Below are positions 26,586 to 33,250 of a stretch of DNA of 33,250 nt, in pieces. The notes beneath the pieces are model-generated. The model searched no databases. It saw only the letters and a list, made by a program, of their open reading frames with translations, and was not told where the DNA came from. Source of the DNA: an uncultured Acidimicrobiaceae bacterium (GTDB taxonomy: Bacteria > Actinomycetota > Acidimicrobiia > Acidimicrobiales > Aldehydirespiratoraceae); the NCBI GenBank assembly GCA_913041415.1, contig CAJWHS010000023.1:1-33250 (forward strand), in the 5' to 3' direction. Made by a program: the position numbers and the translations under genes. Numbering within the stretch: the stretch's first letter is position 1; each line of letters opens with the position of its first letter.

Positions 26586-27695
26586 CTACTTCAGGAACGA
26601 CGGGACGTCGAAGTCGGGATCGCCAAGATCAAGATCGCCTTCGTCGTCGGTGGCAAACACGTCGACGATCGGCACCTCGCCGGTGGGGTCACTGCGCTCG
26701 AGCATCGGCTCTCGGCCCGGAGCTTGCCCCGTACGAGCGATCGACTCCTCCCAGCGATCGAAGCCGGCAGCGATCACGGTGACACGGACGTCGTCGCCCA
26801 ACTCGTCGTCGATCACCGTGCCGAAGATGATGTTGGCGTCCGGGTGGGCAACACCGTGGATGATCTCAGCTGCCTCGTTGACTTCGAGCAGGCCGAGATC
26901 CGGACCGCCGCAGATATTGAGGAGAATGCCGCGGGCGTTCTCGATCGATGCCTCGAGCAGCGGACTCGAGATCGCAGCGCGGGCAGCGGCAATCGCACGG
27001 CCCTCACCGCTGCCGTGACCGATCCCCATGAGCGCCGAACCGGCGTCGACCATGACGGCGCGAACGTCGGCGAAGTCGGTGTTGATCAAGCCGGGCGTGG
27101 TGATGAGATCGGTGATGCCCTGCACACCCTGCAGGAGGATCTCATCGGCCATCTTAAAAGCGTTGAGCATCGACGTGTCGTTCGTCGAGATCGACAGCAG
27201 CCGATCGTTGGGGATGACGATGAGGGTGTCGACCTTTTCCTTGAGCTTCTGGATGCCCTGCTCGGCTTGGACGGAACGGCGACGACCTTCGAAGGCGAAC
27301 GGTCGGGTGACGACACCGATGGTGAGCGCACCCTGGCTCTTCGCGACCTCGGCGATCACCGGTGCGGCACCCGTGCCGGTGCCACCCCCCTTGCCAGCGG
27401 TGATGAACACCAGGTCGGCCCCGGTGAGCGACTCGCGGATCTCGTCGACGTGCTCCTCTGCGGCTTGGCGTCCGACCTCGGGGTCCGAACCCGCACCGAG
27501 CCCGCGCGTGAGGTCGCGACCGATGTCGAGCTTTTCGTCGGCGTCGCTCATGAGCAGCGCCTGGGCGTCGGTATTGGCAGCGATGAACCCGACGCCCTTC
27601 AACCCGGCGTCGATCATGCGGTTGACGGCGTTGACACCGCCGCCGCCGACACCGACGACCTTGATGACAGCCAGATAGTTCTGCGGATCAGACAT
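26586..27695 (-). CDS. ftsZ: Cell division protein FtsZ
   Basis: Tubulin-like GTPase that forms the division ring; 369 residues. [17 protein letters not shown] near the N-terminus, GGGTGTG at 103-109 (GTP signature), [11 protein letters not shown] and the T7 loop [11 protein letters not shown] are present. The C-terminal linker is short (~35 residues) and acidic, and ends in FDVPSFLK, the conserved peptide bound by SepF and other partners. ATG 27695 is preferred; GTG 27698 directly before it is equally open. ftsQ lies 115 bases upstream, and that gap holds a hairpin. No ftsA is present, as expected for Actinobacteria. Confidence 0.98.
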   Translation of the reverse strand: MSDPQNYLAVIKVVGVGGGGVNAVNRMIDAGLKGVGFIAANTDAQALLMSDADEKLDIGRDLTRGLGAGSDPEVGRQAAEEHVDEIRESLTGADLVFITAGKGGGTGTGAAPVIAEVAKSQGALTIGVVTRPFAFEGRRRSVQAEQGIQKLKEKVDTLIVIPNDRLLSISTNDTSMLNAFKMADEILLQGVQGITDLITTPGLINTDFADVRAVMVDAGSALMGIGHGSGEGRAIAAARAAISSPLLEASIENARGILLNICGGPDLGLLEVNEAAEIIHGVAHPDANIIFGTVIDDELGDDVRVTVIAAGFDRWEESIARTGQAPGREPMLERSDPTGEVPIVDVFATDDEGDLDLGDPDFDVPSFLK

Positions 27696-27738
27696 CACGT
27701 TGGGATCCCCCGTGCGAGATCAAGTAGAGCACTGCCCG

Positions 27739-27758
27739 GGCACGCGACAGTGCGTGCC
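27739..27758 (-). other. Hairpin in the ftsQ-ftsZ gap
   Basis: GGCACGC and GCGTGCC form a perfect 7-pair stem with a 6-base loop. GCACTG (27729-27734) and CAGTGC (27748-27753) can form an alternative stem that excludes the first. A TACGGT (27775-27770) just upstream could be a -10, so the hairpin would fall near the start of an ftsZ leader of about 68 bases. There is no U tract. Confidence 0.4.
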
Positions 27759-27813
27759 GGAGTGACGAGACCGTACACCCGAACCCCACGGATTTTGGGG
27801 ACGCCCACCCCGC

Positions 27814-28620
27814 CTAACCCGTAGGAGCAGTCGTAGCAGGCTCTGCGCACTGGGGGGAGCGCTTCAGGACGGGGTTCGCGCCGACCCGCACATCGATCTC
27901 ACAAATCCCTGCCAGATCGACCTGGTCGAGCACGGAGCGAACCGCCTCGTACTTGGTGTCGAGATCACGATCGTCGCCCATGATCGCGACGACACCGCCG
28001 ACCAGATCGAGCCTGAGCAGCGGTGTGCCGGCTCCTGCGGAGTCGATGTCGAACGTCTTGACCCACGGTGCGAGATCGAGCGGCATGGCGTCGATCAGTT
28101 CGAGTGCCGGGAGGGCAAGGGTCTGCACATCGCCGAGATCGCCGGCGGGCACGAGCGTGATGACGGGCAGGTCGCCGACGGCGGAGGTTTCCGAGCGGGC
28201 GATCGCAACCGCTTCAGCGTCGATGACGACCCCGCTGCCGTCATCGACGGGCAACAGAGCGACACCGATGCGGCGGGTGACCACGATCTCGACCGTGCCG
28301 GGCCACGCTCGGTCGACGGCAGCCGTCTGGACCCACGGCAGCGCGACAATCCCCTCGGCGGCGCCATCGAGGTCGAGATCGAGCATCGGCGTGCCGATGA
28401 CCAAGCCGGATGCCTCAGCAACCTGATCGGCCTCTGCGCCGAATGCCCCATCGATCTCAACGGTGTCGAGATCGAAGACGGCCGAGCGGCTCAGGGCATA
28501 CCCGCCACCCGCAAGGGCGACGACCACGACGATGCCCGCGAGCACGCGAAGACGCCGTCGTCCTTCGGCGCGACGGACGGAAATTCTCCGCTGCCTGAGC
28601 CGAGGATCGATCGATGTCAC
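27814..28620 (-). CDS. ftsQ: Cell division protein FtsQ
   Basis: 268-residue bitopic divisome protein. A basic cytoplasmic N-terminus (RLRQRRISVRRAEGRRRLR) is followed by one membrane segment, VLAGIVVVVALAGGGYAL (about 26-43). The POTRA domain starts at VFDLDTVEIDGAFGAEADQVAEASGLVIGTPMLDLD, and ALPWVQTAAVDRAWPGTVEIVVTRR is the typical FtsQ/DivIB block. GTG 28620 overlaps the murB stop as GTGA. FtsQ bridges early and late divisome parts together with FtsB and FtsL. The Cys-containing C-terminal tail is short and Pro/Thr-rich. Confidence 0.94.
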   Translation of the reverse strand: MTSIDPRLRQRRISVRRAEGRRRLRVLAGIVVVVALAGGGYALSRSAVFDLDTVEIDGAFGAEADQVAEASGLVIGTPMLDLDLDGAAEGIVALPWVQTAAVDRAWPGTVEIVVTRRIGVALLPVDDGSGVVIDAEAVAIARSETSAVGDLPVITLVPAGDLGDVQTLALPALELIDAMPLDLAPWVKTFDIDSAGAGTPLLRLDLVGGVVAIMGDDRDLDTKYEAVRSVLDQVDLAGICEIDVRVGANPVLKRSPQCAEPATTAPTG

Positions 28621-29558
28621 GACGACCAGGGCACCTCGTCGTCGGTGAAACCGACAAGATGGGTCTCGGGTTGCAGCACAACGCCATGGGCGTACTCGAC
28701 CAAGGTTTGGACCTCGATCATCACCTGGAGCACATCGGCCGCAGTGCCTCCCTCATCGGCCTGGATAAAGTTCGCATGCTTCACCGACACTTCTGCGGTG
28801 CCGACCCGAAGCCCCTTCCCTCCCGCAGTGTCGATCAGTCGGCCGGCACTCTCGCCGTCGGGATTGGTGAACACCGAACCCGCGTTCTGACCCCCGGGTT
28901 GGTTGTCGCGGCGCCACTGGACGATCTCGGCCATCTCGGCCTTGCCCTTTCGTTCATCACCCGGGCTGAGCGACAGCCGGCAACCGACGACGACTTCATC
29001 GGTGCGGAGTGCCGAGTGGCGATAGGACAGTTGGAGTTCCTCAGCGGGGACGATGCGCCGCTCCCCCGCTGCGAAGTCGACGACGTCGGCGTCGAGCAGT
29101 GCGTCCTTCATATCGGCGCCGTGGCCGCCAGCATTCATCCGAACAGCGCCGCCGATCGAACCCGGCACACCGACGGCCCACTCGAAGCCGGCGAGGCCGT
29201 ACCCGACCGTCGTTCGCGCGACGACCGGTAGTTTTGCCGCTGCGCCGGCGATCACGATCGTCTCATCGACCACGTTGATCGCCGCGTAGTCGCCGGCCAT
29301 GTGTATGACGAGGCCGTCGAACCCGCAATCGGCGACGAGCATGTTGCTGCCACGACCCAGCGTCATCACGGGAATGCCCGTGCCGGCAACGGCGGCGGCA
29401 ACTGCGCTCAGGGTCTCGTGATCGTCGACGACAACCATGGCGGCGGCGCGGCCGCCAACCCGATACGTCGTGAGTGCGCCCATCGGGACGTCGACCGCGA
29501 TCTTGTCGCCGACGTCGTCCATCAATCGTTCGATCACCGCAACGAGGACGGGGTTCAT
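28617..29558 (-). CDS. murB: UDP-N-acetylenolpyruvoylglucosamine reductase MurB
   Basis: FAD-dependent reductase that makes UDP-MurNAc, the second committed step of peptidoglycan synthesis; 313 residues. TTYRVGGRAAAMVV opens the FAD domain, then LGRGSNMLVAD (67-77) and WAVGVPGSIGGAVRMNAGG (127-145). NAGSVFTNP contains the proton-donating Ser, and the C-terminal part has VSVKHANFIQADEGGTAADV. ATG 29558 overlaps the murC stop as ATGA, and its own stop overlaps ftsQ. Cytoplasmic. Confidence 0.97.
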   Translation of the reverse strand: MNPVLVAVIERLMDDVGDKIAVDVPMGALTTYRVGGRAAAMVVVDDHETLSAVAAAVAGTGIPVMTLGRGSNMLVADCGFDGLVIHMAGDYAAINVVDETIVIAGAAAKLPVVARTTVGYGLAGFEWAVGVPGSIGGAVRMNAGGHGADMKDALLDADVVDFAAGERRIVPAEELQLSYRHSALRTDEVVVGCRLSLSPGDERKGKAEMAEIVQWRRDNQPGGQNAGSVFTNPDGESAGRLIDTAGGKGLRVGTAEVSVKHANFIQADEGGTAADVLQVMIEVQTLVEYAHGVVLQPETHLVGFTDDEVPWSS

Positions 29559-30937
29559 GCCGCGCCCTTATGCTCGAGTCGTCCGATCACCTGACCCGGC
29601 AGGCCGGTCAGATCACCGGCGCCCAGCGTGAGGCAGAGATCACCGGGGCGTAACCGCTGGGCCAGCCATCCGGCGGCGTCGTCGAGACGCGGCATCCAGG
29701 CCACCGTGGACCACGGATGAGCGTCGAGCACGGCATCGACAATGAGCTTGCCGGTGATGCCGGGGCGCGGGGTCTCCCCCGAGGCATAGATGTCGGTGAC
29801 CACGAGAACGTCAGCACCGCCGAACCCGTGAGCGAAGTCCTGCCAGAGCGCCGCCGTTCGGCTGTAGCGATGCGGCTGGAATACGCACACGATGCGTTCC
29901 CATCCGCCGTCGGTGGCAGCTGCGAGCGCAGCCTCGACCTCGGTGGGCAGATGCGCGTAATCGTCAACGAAGGTCACCCCGTCGATCTCGCCTCGGAACT
30001 CGAAGCGCCGAGCGACACCGCCGAACCGGGCGAGTGCCATGGCAGCTGCGGCGGCCGAACCACCGGCGGCGATCGTCGCCACCAAGGCCGCCGCTGCGTT
30101 GCGGGCGTTGTGCATGCCCGGGGTCGGCAACTCGACGCGAGCCACCTCCACCCCATCGTGCCGGATGGTGAAGGCCACTGACGCTCGGTCCGTCTCCATG
30201 TCGACTATGCGGTAATCGGCGTGTTCGGCCGTGCCATAGGTAATGCCCGGCACTGCGCTCGCAATCTGCATCGCCCCGGGATCGTCTGCACAGTAGATCG
30301 GTGTGGTGGCGGCATCGGCGAACTGGACGAACGCCGCCATGAGTTGCTCGGGGTCGTTGTCATAGGTTTCGAGATGGTCGGGTTCGACGTTGGTGACGAT
30401 CGCGACCTCCGCACCGAGCGACAAGAACGTGCGGTCGGACTCGTCGCCTTCGATGATGAACCACTCCCCGTCAGCCCAGACGGCACCGGAGCCGATCTCG
30501 TTGACGTCGCCACCGATGATGAACGACGGATCGAGGTCGGCCTCCATCATCGCCATAGCGAGCATGGAACTCGTGGTGGTCTTACCGTGTGTGCCGGCGA
30601 CGACGATCGAGCGACGCTCGGCCGAGATCGCCGGGAGGATGTCACTGCGGCGCAGCACCGGGATCTGGCGCTCGTTCGCGGCGCGAACTTCGGGGTTGTG
30701 CTCAGGGATCGCCGTGCTGATCGCCACGAGATCGGCGGCGCCGACGTTGGCGGCGGCGTGACCGACGTGGATCTCCATGCCGGCGACCCGTAGTCGTTCG
30801 GCGACCGGACCATCCTTCAGATCGCTGCCGGTGACGGTGTGCCCCATGCGGTGGAGCACGTCGGCGATCGCGCCCATGCCTGCGCCACCGGCGCCGACAA
30901 GGTGGATGTGGTGGGCTTCGCTCAGGTCCGGGGTCAT
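29555..30937 (-). CDS. murC: UDP-N-acetylmuramate--L-alanine ligase MurC
   Basis: ATP-dependent Mur ligase adding L-Ala to UDP-MurNAc; 460 residues, full length. HHIHLVGAGGAGMGAIADVL is the N-terminal Rossmann motif, GTHGKTTTSS (115-124) the ATP loop, and EGDESDRTFL with NVEPDHLETY the central domain. The C-terminal domain has RRFEFRGEIDGVTFVDDYAHLPTEV and QPHRYSRTAAL. DDYAHLPTEV is the MurC form of the DYAHHPTE motif, with Leu in place of the second His. ATG 30937 overlaps the murG stop as ATGA. Confidence 0.97.
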   Translation of the reverse strand: MTPDLSEAHHIHLVGAGGAGMGAIADVLHRMGHTVTGSDLKDGPVAERLRVAGMEIHVGHAAANVGAADLVAISTAIPEHNPEVRAANERQIPVLRRSDILPAISAERRSIVVAGTHGKTTTSSMLAMAMMEADLDPSFIIGGDVNEIGSGAVWADGEWFIIEGDESDRTFLSLGAEVAIVTNVEPDHLETYDNDPEQLMAAFVQFADAATTPIYCADDPGAMQIASAVPGITYGTAEHADYRIVDMETDRASVAFTIRHDGVEVARVELPTPGMHNARNAAAALVATIAAGGSAAAAAMALARFGGVARRFEFRGEIDGVTFVDDYAHLPTEVEAALAAATDGGWERIVCVFQPHRYSRTAALWQDFAHGFGGADVLVVTDIYASGETPRPGITGKLIVDAVLDAHPWSTVAWMPRLDDAAGWLAQRLRPGDLCLTLGAGDLTGLPGQVIGRLEHKGAA

Positions 30938-31240
30938 CGTGGTGTTCCCTCCGGGGAGGCGGAGTTGGGGCGAGGTCGCGACGCATGCTGCTCGAGAAGA
31001 TCGACAACCGCTACCGCCGCGTCGGGACGGGCCACCGACGAGGCCGCCGCCGCCATCGACGCCAGCCGATCGGGGTCGTCCACCAGGCGGTCGACCTCTG
31101 CGGCGAACCGGTCGGCGTCGAGTTCACCGTCGACAACAAGCACCGCAGCACCTGCGTCGACGAGCGCGCGCGCGTTGGCGGTCTGATGATCGCCGGGTGC
31201 ACCCGGCAGGGGGACGAGCACGCTGGGCAGTCCAGCGACC
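30934..31240 (-). CDS. murG: MurG glycosyltransferase, C-terminal fragment only
   Basis: About 100 C-terminal residues of the lipid II-forming GlcNAc transferase (full length about 360). VAGLPSVLVPLPGAPGDHQTANARALVDAGAAVLV is the UDP-GlcNAc binding region typical of MurG, followed by the C-terminal helices to EGTPR. The stop overlaps murC as ATGA, as in an intact cluster. Upstream of about 31240 the MurG frame is lost: the DNA instead encodes alanine racemase in another frame, and no N-terminal MurG domain is present. The ATG at 31245 in the ORF track lies on the foreign side and is not a real start. Loss of an essential gene points to a false contig join. Confidence 0.85.
31221..31240. other. 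Junction between two sequence sources
   Basis: About 20 bases, CGCTGGGCAGTCCAGCGACC on the plus strand. On the minus strand they read in one frame as the MurG residues VAGLPS and in another as the Alr residues GRWTAQ. Both neighbours look natural up to this word and unnatural past it. Base composition and codon use change here. Confidence 0.7.
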
Positions 31241-31996
31241 CCCATAACCGACGGACTCGCCGGTTGGCACGTCGCGCAGAGCGATCACCGAACTGGAGAA
31301 TCGCATTGCAGGGCGAAGCGGAGCAGGATTCGGTAGCCCTTTGGTTTGTCCCCCATACACCGCGTAACCCACCCGCACCCAGTCGCTGGACGCTGACAAC
31401 CCTCGCTGCATTGCTGCCGAGTTGTGCAGGCTCGTAGTATCCTGGCCGCCGCGAACCGTTTGTTCCCAGCTTTGGAGTTGTGCTTGGATGAGTGCGTTGT
31501 CTGGTTCTTCGGCCGACGCCAGATGGGACATTGCCGTGATTGCACCGATGCCATACGACAGCAGGGTGTCGCGAATGCCCGCGTATCGCTCGGCTGTAAA
31601 TCCCAGCCGATGCATGCCGGTATCGATCTTGATCCACGCCTGAGACAGATCTGCCCCCAGCGTTTTGCACCACTCGATTTGCTCGTCGGAGTGTATGACC
31701 GGCCAAAGATTCAGTTTGCCGGCCAAAGCAAGATCGCTGGCAGTGTGGGGCCCCTCCAGAATCAGTAGCGGGGCACTGACGCCGGCTTCGCGGAGAGCCA
31801 CGGCCTCTTCAGTAAACGCGACCGCAAGGGCATCTATGATGGATTCAATATGTTGCGCGACCTGAACCGCGCCATGACCGAACGCGTCGGCTTTCACCAC
31901 GGCCATGAACCGATGCGCTGCCAGCGATCCCCGGAGGGTGCGAATGTTCTCACTGATGGCTGCGAGATCGATGTGAACCGCTGTCGTGCGTGACAT
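31221..31996 (-). CDS. alr: Alanine racemase, 3' end lost at the junction
   Basis: N-terminal ~258 residues of a PLP alanine racemase (family about 360). The PLP lysine is Lys35 in VVKADAFGHG (usual KAxAYGHG, here with Phe for Tyr). Later marks are KIDTGMHRLGF, MSHLASAEEPDN, SLHNSAAMQ and RVGYAVYGG. The reading ends at SVGYGGRWTAQR, just before the segment that would hold the catalytic Tyr. The ORF track continues to 31124 with an Arg-rich nonsense tail (TRRSSDRQRARARRRRC), which is MurG DNA in the wrong frame. ATG 31996 shares its A with the stop of the aminotransferase (TGATG). Base composition is lower in GC than the rest of the window. Confidence 0.88.
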
Positions 31997-32856
31997 CAGG
32001 GGCTGCTGAAACGGTGTTGCTGAAACAGTTTTTGTGCAGCTGACCAGCGGGACCCCGGGCGGCCATCATTGACTGGCTTGCCATCCAAAGAGACTACAGG
32101 CACCAGTTCTTTGGTAGAGGAACTCAGCCAGATTTCCGACGCGCTGAGTACCTCGCCGCGGCTCACCGGGCGGACCTCCACAGGCCAGTCTGTATGCGCC
32201 GCCAGCAGTTCAAGGCATTGGCGACGCGTGACTCCAGGCAGTTTCTGATGATCCAGTTCAGGAGTTAGGATCTTGTCGCCGCATACAATAAAGACATTGC
32301 AGACCGCCGCTTCGGTGAGTTCATCTCGCTCGTTAAATAGCAGTACTTCCTCAGCCTGCTCTTCAACCGCCTCCATCATGTGAAGCACGTTGCCCAGCAA
32401 AGCCGTCGATTTAATATGGCAGCGTCCCCAACGCTGGTCTCGTCGGGTCACTGTGCGAAAGCAGGAGGCTGTCTCGAGTGATCCGTCAGAGGGTGGACTG
32501 ATGTCAAACGCGTAAGCGAAGACCGTCGGCAAAGGATGCTCAGGAAAGACGTGTTGACGCTTTTCCACCACCCCGCGGGTAATTTGCAGATATATTCCGA
32601 GATTGCCGGCGCCATTACGCGCGATGATTTCTTCGAGGATGTTGATCAATTGCTCGTCAGAATGCGGCTGCGACAAGGCGATACCATTCAGTGACTGATG
32701 GAGCCGTTCTAAATGGTATTGCAAGGTCACCATCTTCCCGTCATAGCAGGGAATGACCTCGTAGACGCCATCGCCGAACAAAAATCCTCGGTCCATTGGC
32801 GAGATGCGGACGTCGGCGAGGGGGGCGTAGTCACCGTTGAGGTAGGCGATGGTCAT
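31996..32856 (-). CDS. dat: D-amino acid aminotransferase (class IV PLP aminotransferase)
   Basis: 286-residue fold-type IV PLP enzyme interconverting D-alanine plus 2-oxoglutarate and pyruvate plus D-glutamate. ISPMDRGFLFGDGVYEVIP is the N-terminal family block. The Schiff-base lysine is Lys149 in RWGRCHIKSTALLGNVL, where the RxH/KS-x-xLLGNVL pattern points to D-amino-acid rather than branched-chain specificity. ELTEAAVCNVFIV binds the PLP phosphate. ATG 32856 overlaps the upstream D-glutamate cyclase stop as ATGA, and the stop couples to alr. Codons are far less GC-biased than in the left 31 kb. 4-amino-4-deoxychorismate lyase is an alternative reading but fits less well. Confidence 0.88.
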   Translation of the reverse strand: MTIAYLNGDYAPLADVRISPMDRGFLFGDGVYEVIPCYDGKMVTLQYHLERLHQSLNGIALSQPHSDEQLINILEEIIARNGAGNLGIYLQITRGVVEKRQHVFPEHPLPTVFAYAFDISPPSDGSLETASCFRTVTRRDQRWGRCHIKSTALLGNVLHMMEAVEEQAEEVLLFNERDELTEAAVCNVFIVCGDKILTPELDHQKLPGVTRRQCLELLAAHTDWPVEVRPVSRGEVLSASEIWLSSSTKELVPVVSLDGKPVNDGRPGSRWSAAQKLFQQHRFSSP

Positions 32857-33250
32857 GCCCGTTCTCCTGATGTCAGCGTATCGTGAACCGCTTGAGTGAG
32901 ACGTTCACCTTCGGCGGCTGGAAAGCTATCTTCAGTGGGCGTCGCTTCACCGGTCACGCCATCAACCGCACCACGCGCCACCAGATATTCCAGATCTTCT
33001 CGAATGCGATGTTCAGCGCTGTATTCCGGGTCTGATAGCCAGCGAGCGACGGTGCAAAGCGCATAGGCTGCCCAGTTGGAGACGTCGGCTACCACCAATT
33101 CGTCACAGGTACTGACCGAAGGCTGAATATTGAGCTTCGACAAGCTGTTCAGCACGTTTCCCATCCCAAGTTCGTTGCCGCCATCACCAATGGCAATGGT
33201 AGGGCAGTTAGCCTGCACAAGGTAGGGTTCTGCGCCGCCGCATCGTGCAG
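32853..33250 (-). CDS. D-glutamate cyclase-like protein (DUF4392), 5' end beyond window
   Basis: The frame is open to the right edge. The track's GTG at 33218 is internal, because upstream codons read RCGGAEPYL in register with it and match the family. TIAIGDGGNELGMGNV is the signature of DUF4392, whose mammalian member (DGLUCY) converts D-glutamate to 5-oxo-D-proline reversibly. DELVVADVSNWAAYAL follows, and about 132 C-terminal residues are visible. Together with dat and alr downstream this makes a D-amino-acid operon: Alr and Dat form and use D-Ala and D-Glu, and the cyclase removes D-Glu. The enzyme function is taken from the family; specificity here is untested. Confidence 0.82.
   Translation of the reverse strand, partial: ARCGGAEPYLVQANCPTIAIGDGGNELGMGNVLNSLSKLNIQPSVSTCDELVVADVSNWAAYALCTVARWLSDPEYSAEHRIREDLEYLVARGAVDGVTGEATPTEDSFPAAEGERLTQAVHDTLTSGERA

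Noticed and set aside
26163-27824. 553-codon plus-strand ORF opposite pgeF and ftsZ
   Set aside because: Antisense shadow of two clear genes in GC-rich DNA; the translation has no family motifs.
31124-31220. C-terminal Arg-rich tail of the alanine racemase ORF
   Set aside because: It is murG DNA read in the wrong frame after the junction, not Alr sequence.
31011-31706. 231-codon minus-strand ORF across the junction
   Set aside because: Arg/Ser-rich frame overlapping both alr and murG in a third frame; no support.

Overview
Most of this window (about 1-31,220) is a GC-rich actinobacterial chromosome segment, probably from class Acidimicrobiia. That placement is an inference. It rests on a Bpa/PafE-type proteasome activator with a GTYL C-terminus, a division cluster with SepF, DivIVA and FtsZ but no FtsA next to FtsZ, a mycobacterial-type DnaE, and several genes that look leaderless. 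Everything is close-packed housekeeping sequence. I see no tRNA or rRNA genes, CRISPR arrays, insertion sequences, phage genes or gene-free stretches over 300 bases.

Layout: (1) 1-7,575, minus strand: purine operon transcribed purL-purQ-purC-purE-purK-purF, with purF cut by the left edge. PurL carries two N-terminal PurS-like domains. (2) 7,723-11,908, plus strand: HrpA-type DEAH RNA helicase and a small hotdog thioesterase. (3) 11,950-15,360, minus strand: an unknown ORF overlapping the end of an SCP2-type thiolase, the thiolase's DUF35 partner, a nitroreductase and an unknown protein. (4) 15,547-20,908, minus strand: DNA polymerase III alpha (dnaE), Bpa, and an alkaline-phosphatase-superfamily protein. 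(5) 20,971-21,414, plus strand: an Rrf2-family regulator. (6) 21,415-31,240, minus strand: the division and cell-wall cluster, transcribed murG(fragment)-murC-murB-ftsQ-ftsZ-pgeF-yggS-sepF-yggT-divIVA, then a Lys-rich DksA/TraR-like protein and an RluD-type pseudouridine synthase.

At about 31,221-31,240 the sequence changes abruptly. MurG is cut after its C-terminal ~100 residues and runs in a different frame into the 3'-truncated end of an alanine racemase gene. From there to the right edge the base composition is visibly more AT-rich, and the genes form a tight D-amino-acid operon (DUF4392 D-glutamate cyclase, D-amino acid aminotransferase, alanine racemase) of proteobacterial appearance. 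About 20 bases at the join read sensibly as both MurG and Alr. The simplest explanation is a chimeric contig join at a short shared word; a real insertion into murG is less likely.

Regulatory reading: at least six genes have a TAnnnT -10-like hexamer ending 7-8 bases before the start codon, the arrangement expected of leaderless transcripts. It decides the start choice for purL and divIVA. dnaE instead has a conventional promoter and Shine-Dalgarno, with three DnaA-box-like repeats and a palindrome in the leader. I did not find a convincing new defence, mobile or biosynthetic system. The best leads are the contig join, the D-amino-acid operon, the PurS-PurS-PurL fusion, the leaderless start pattern and the dnaE leader.
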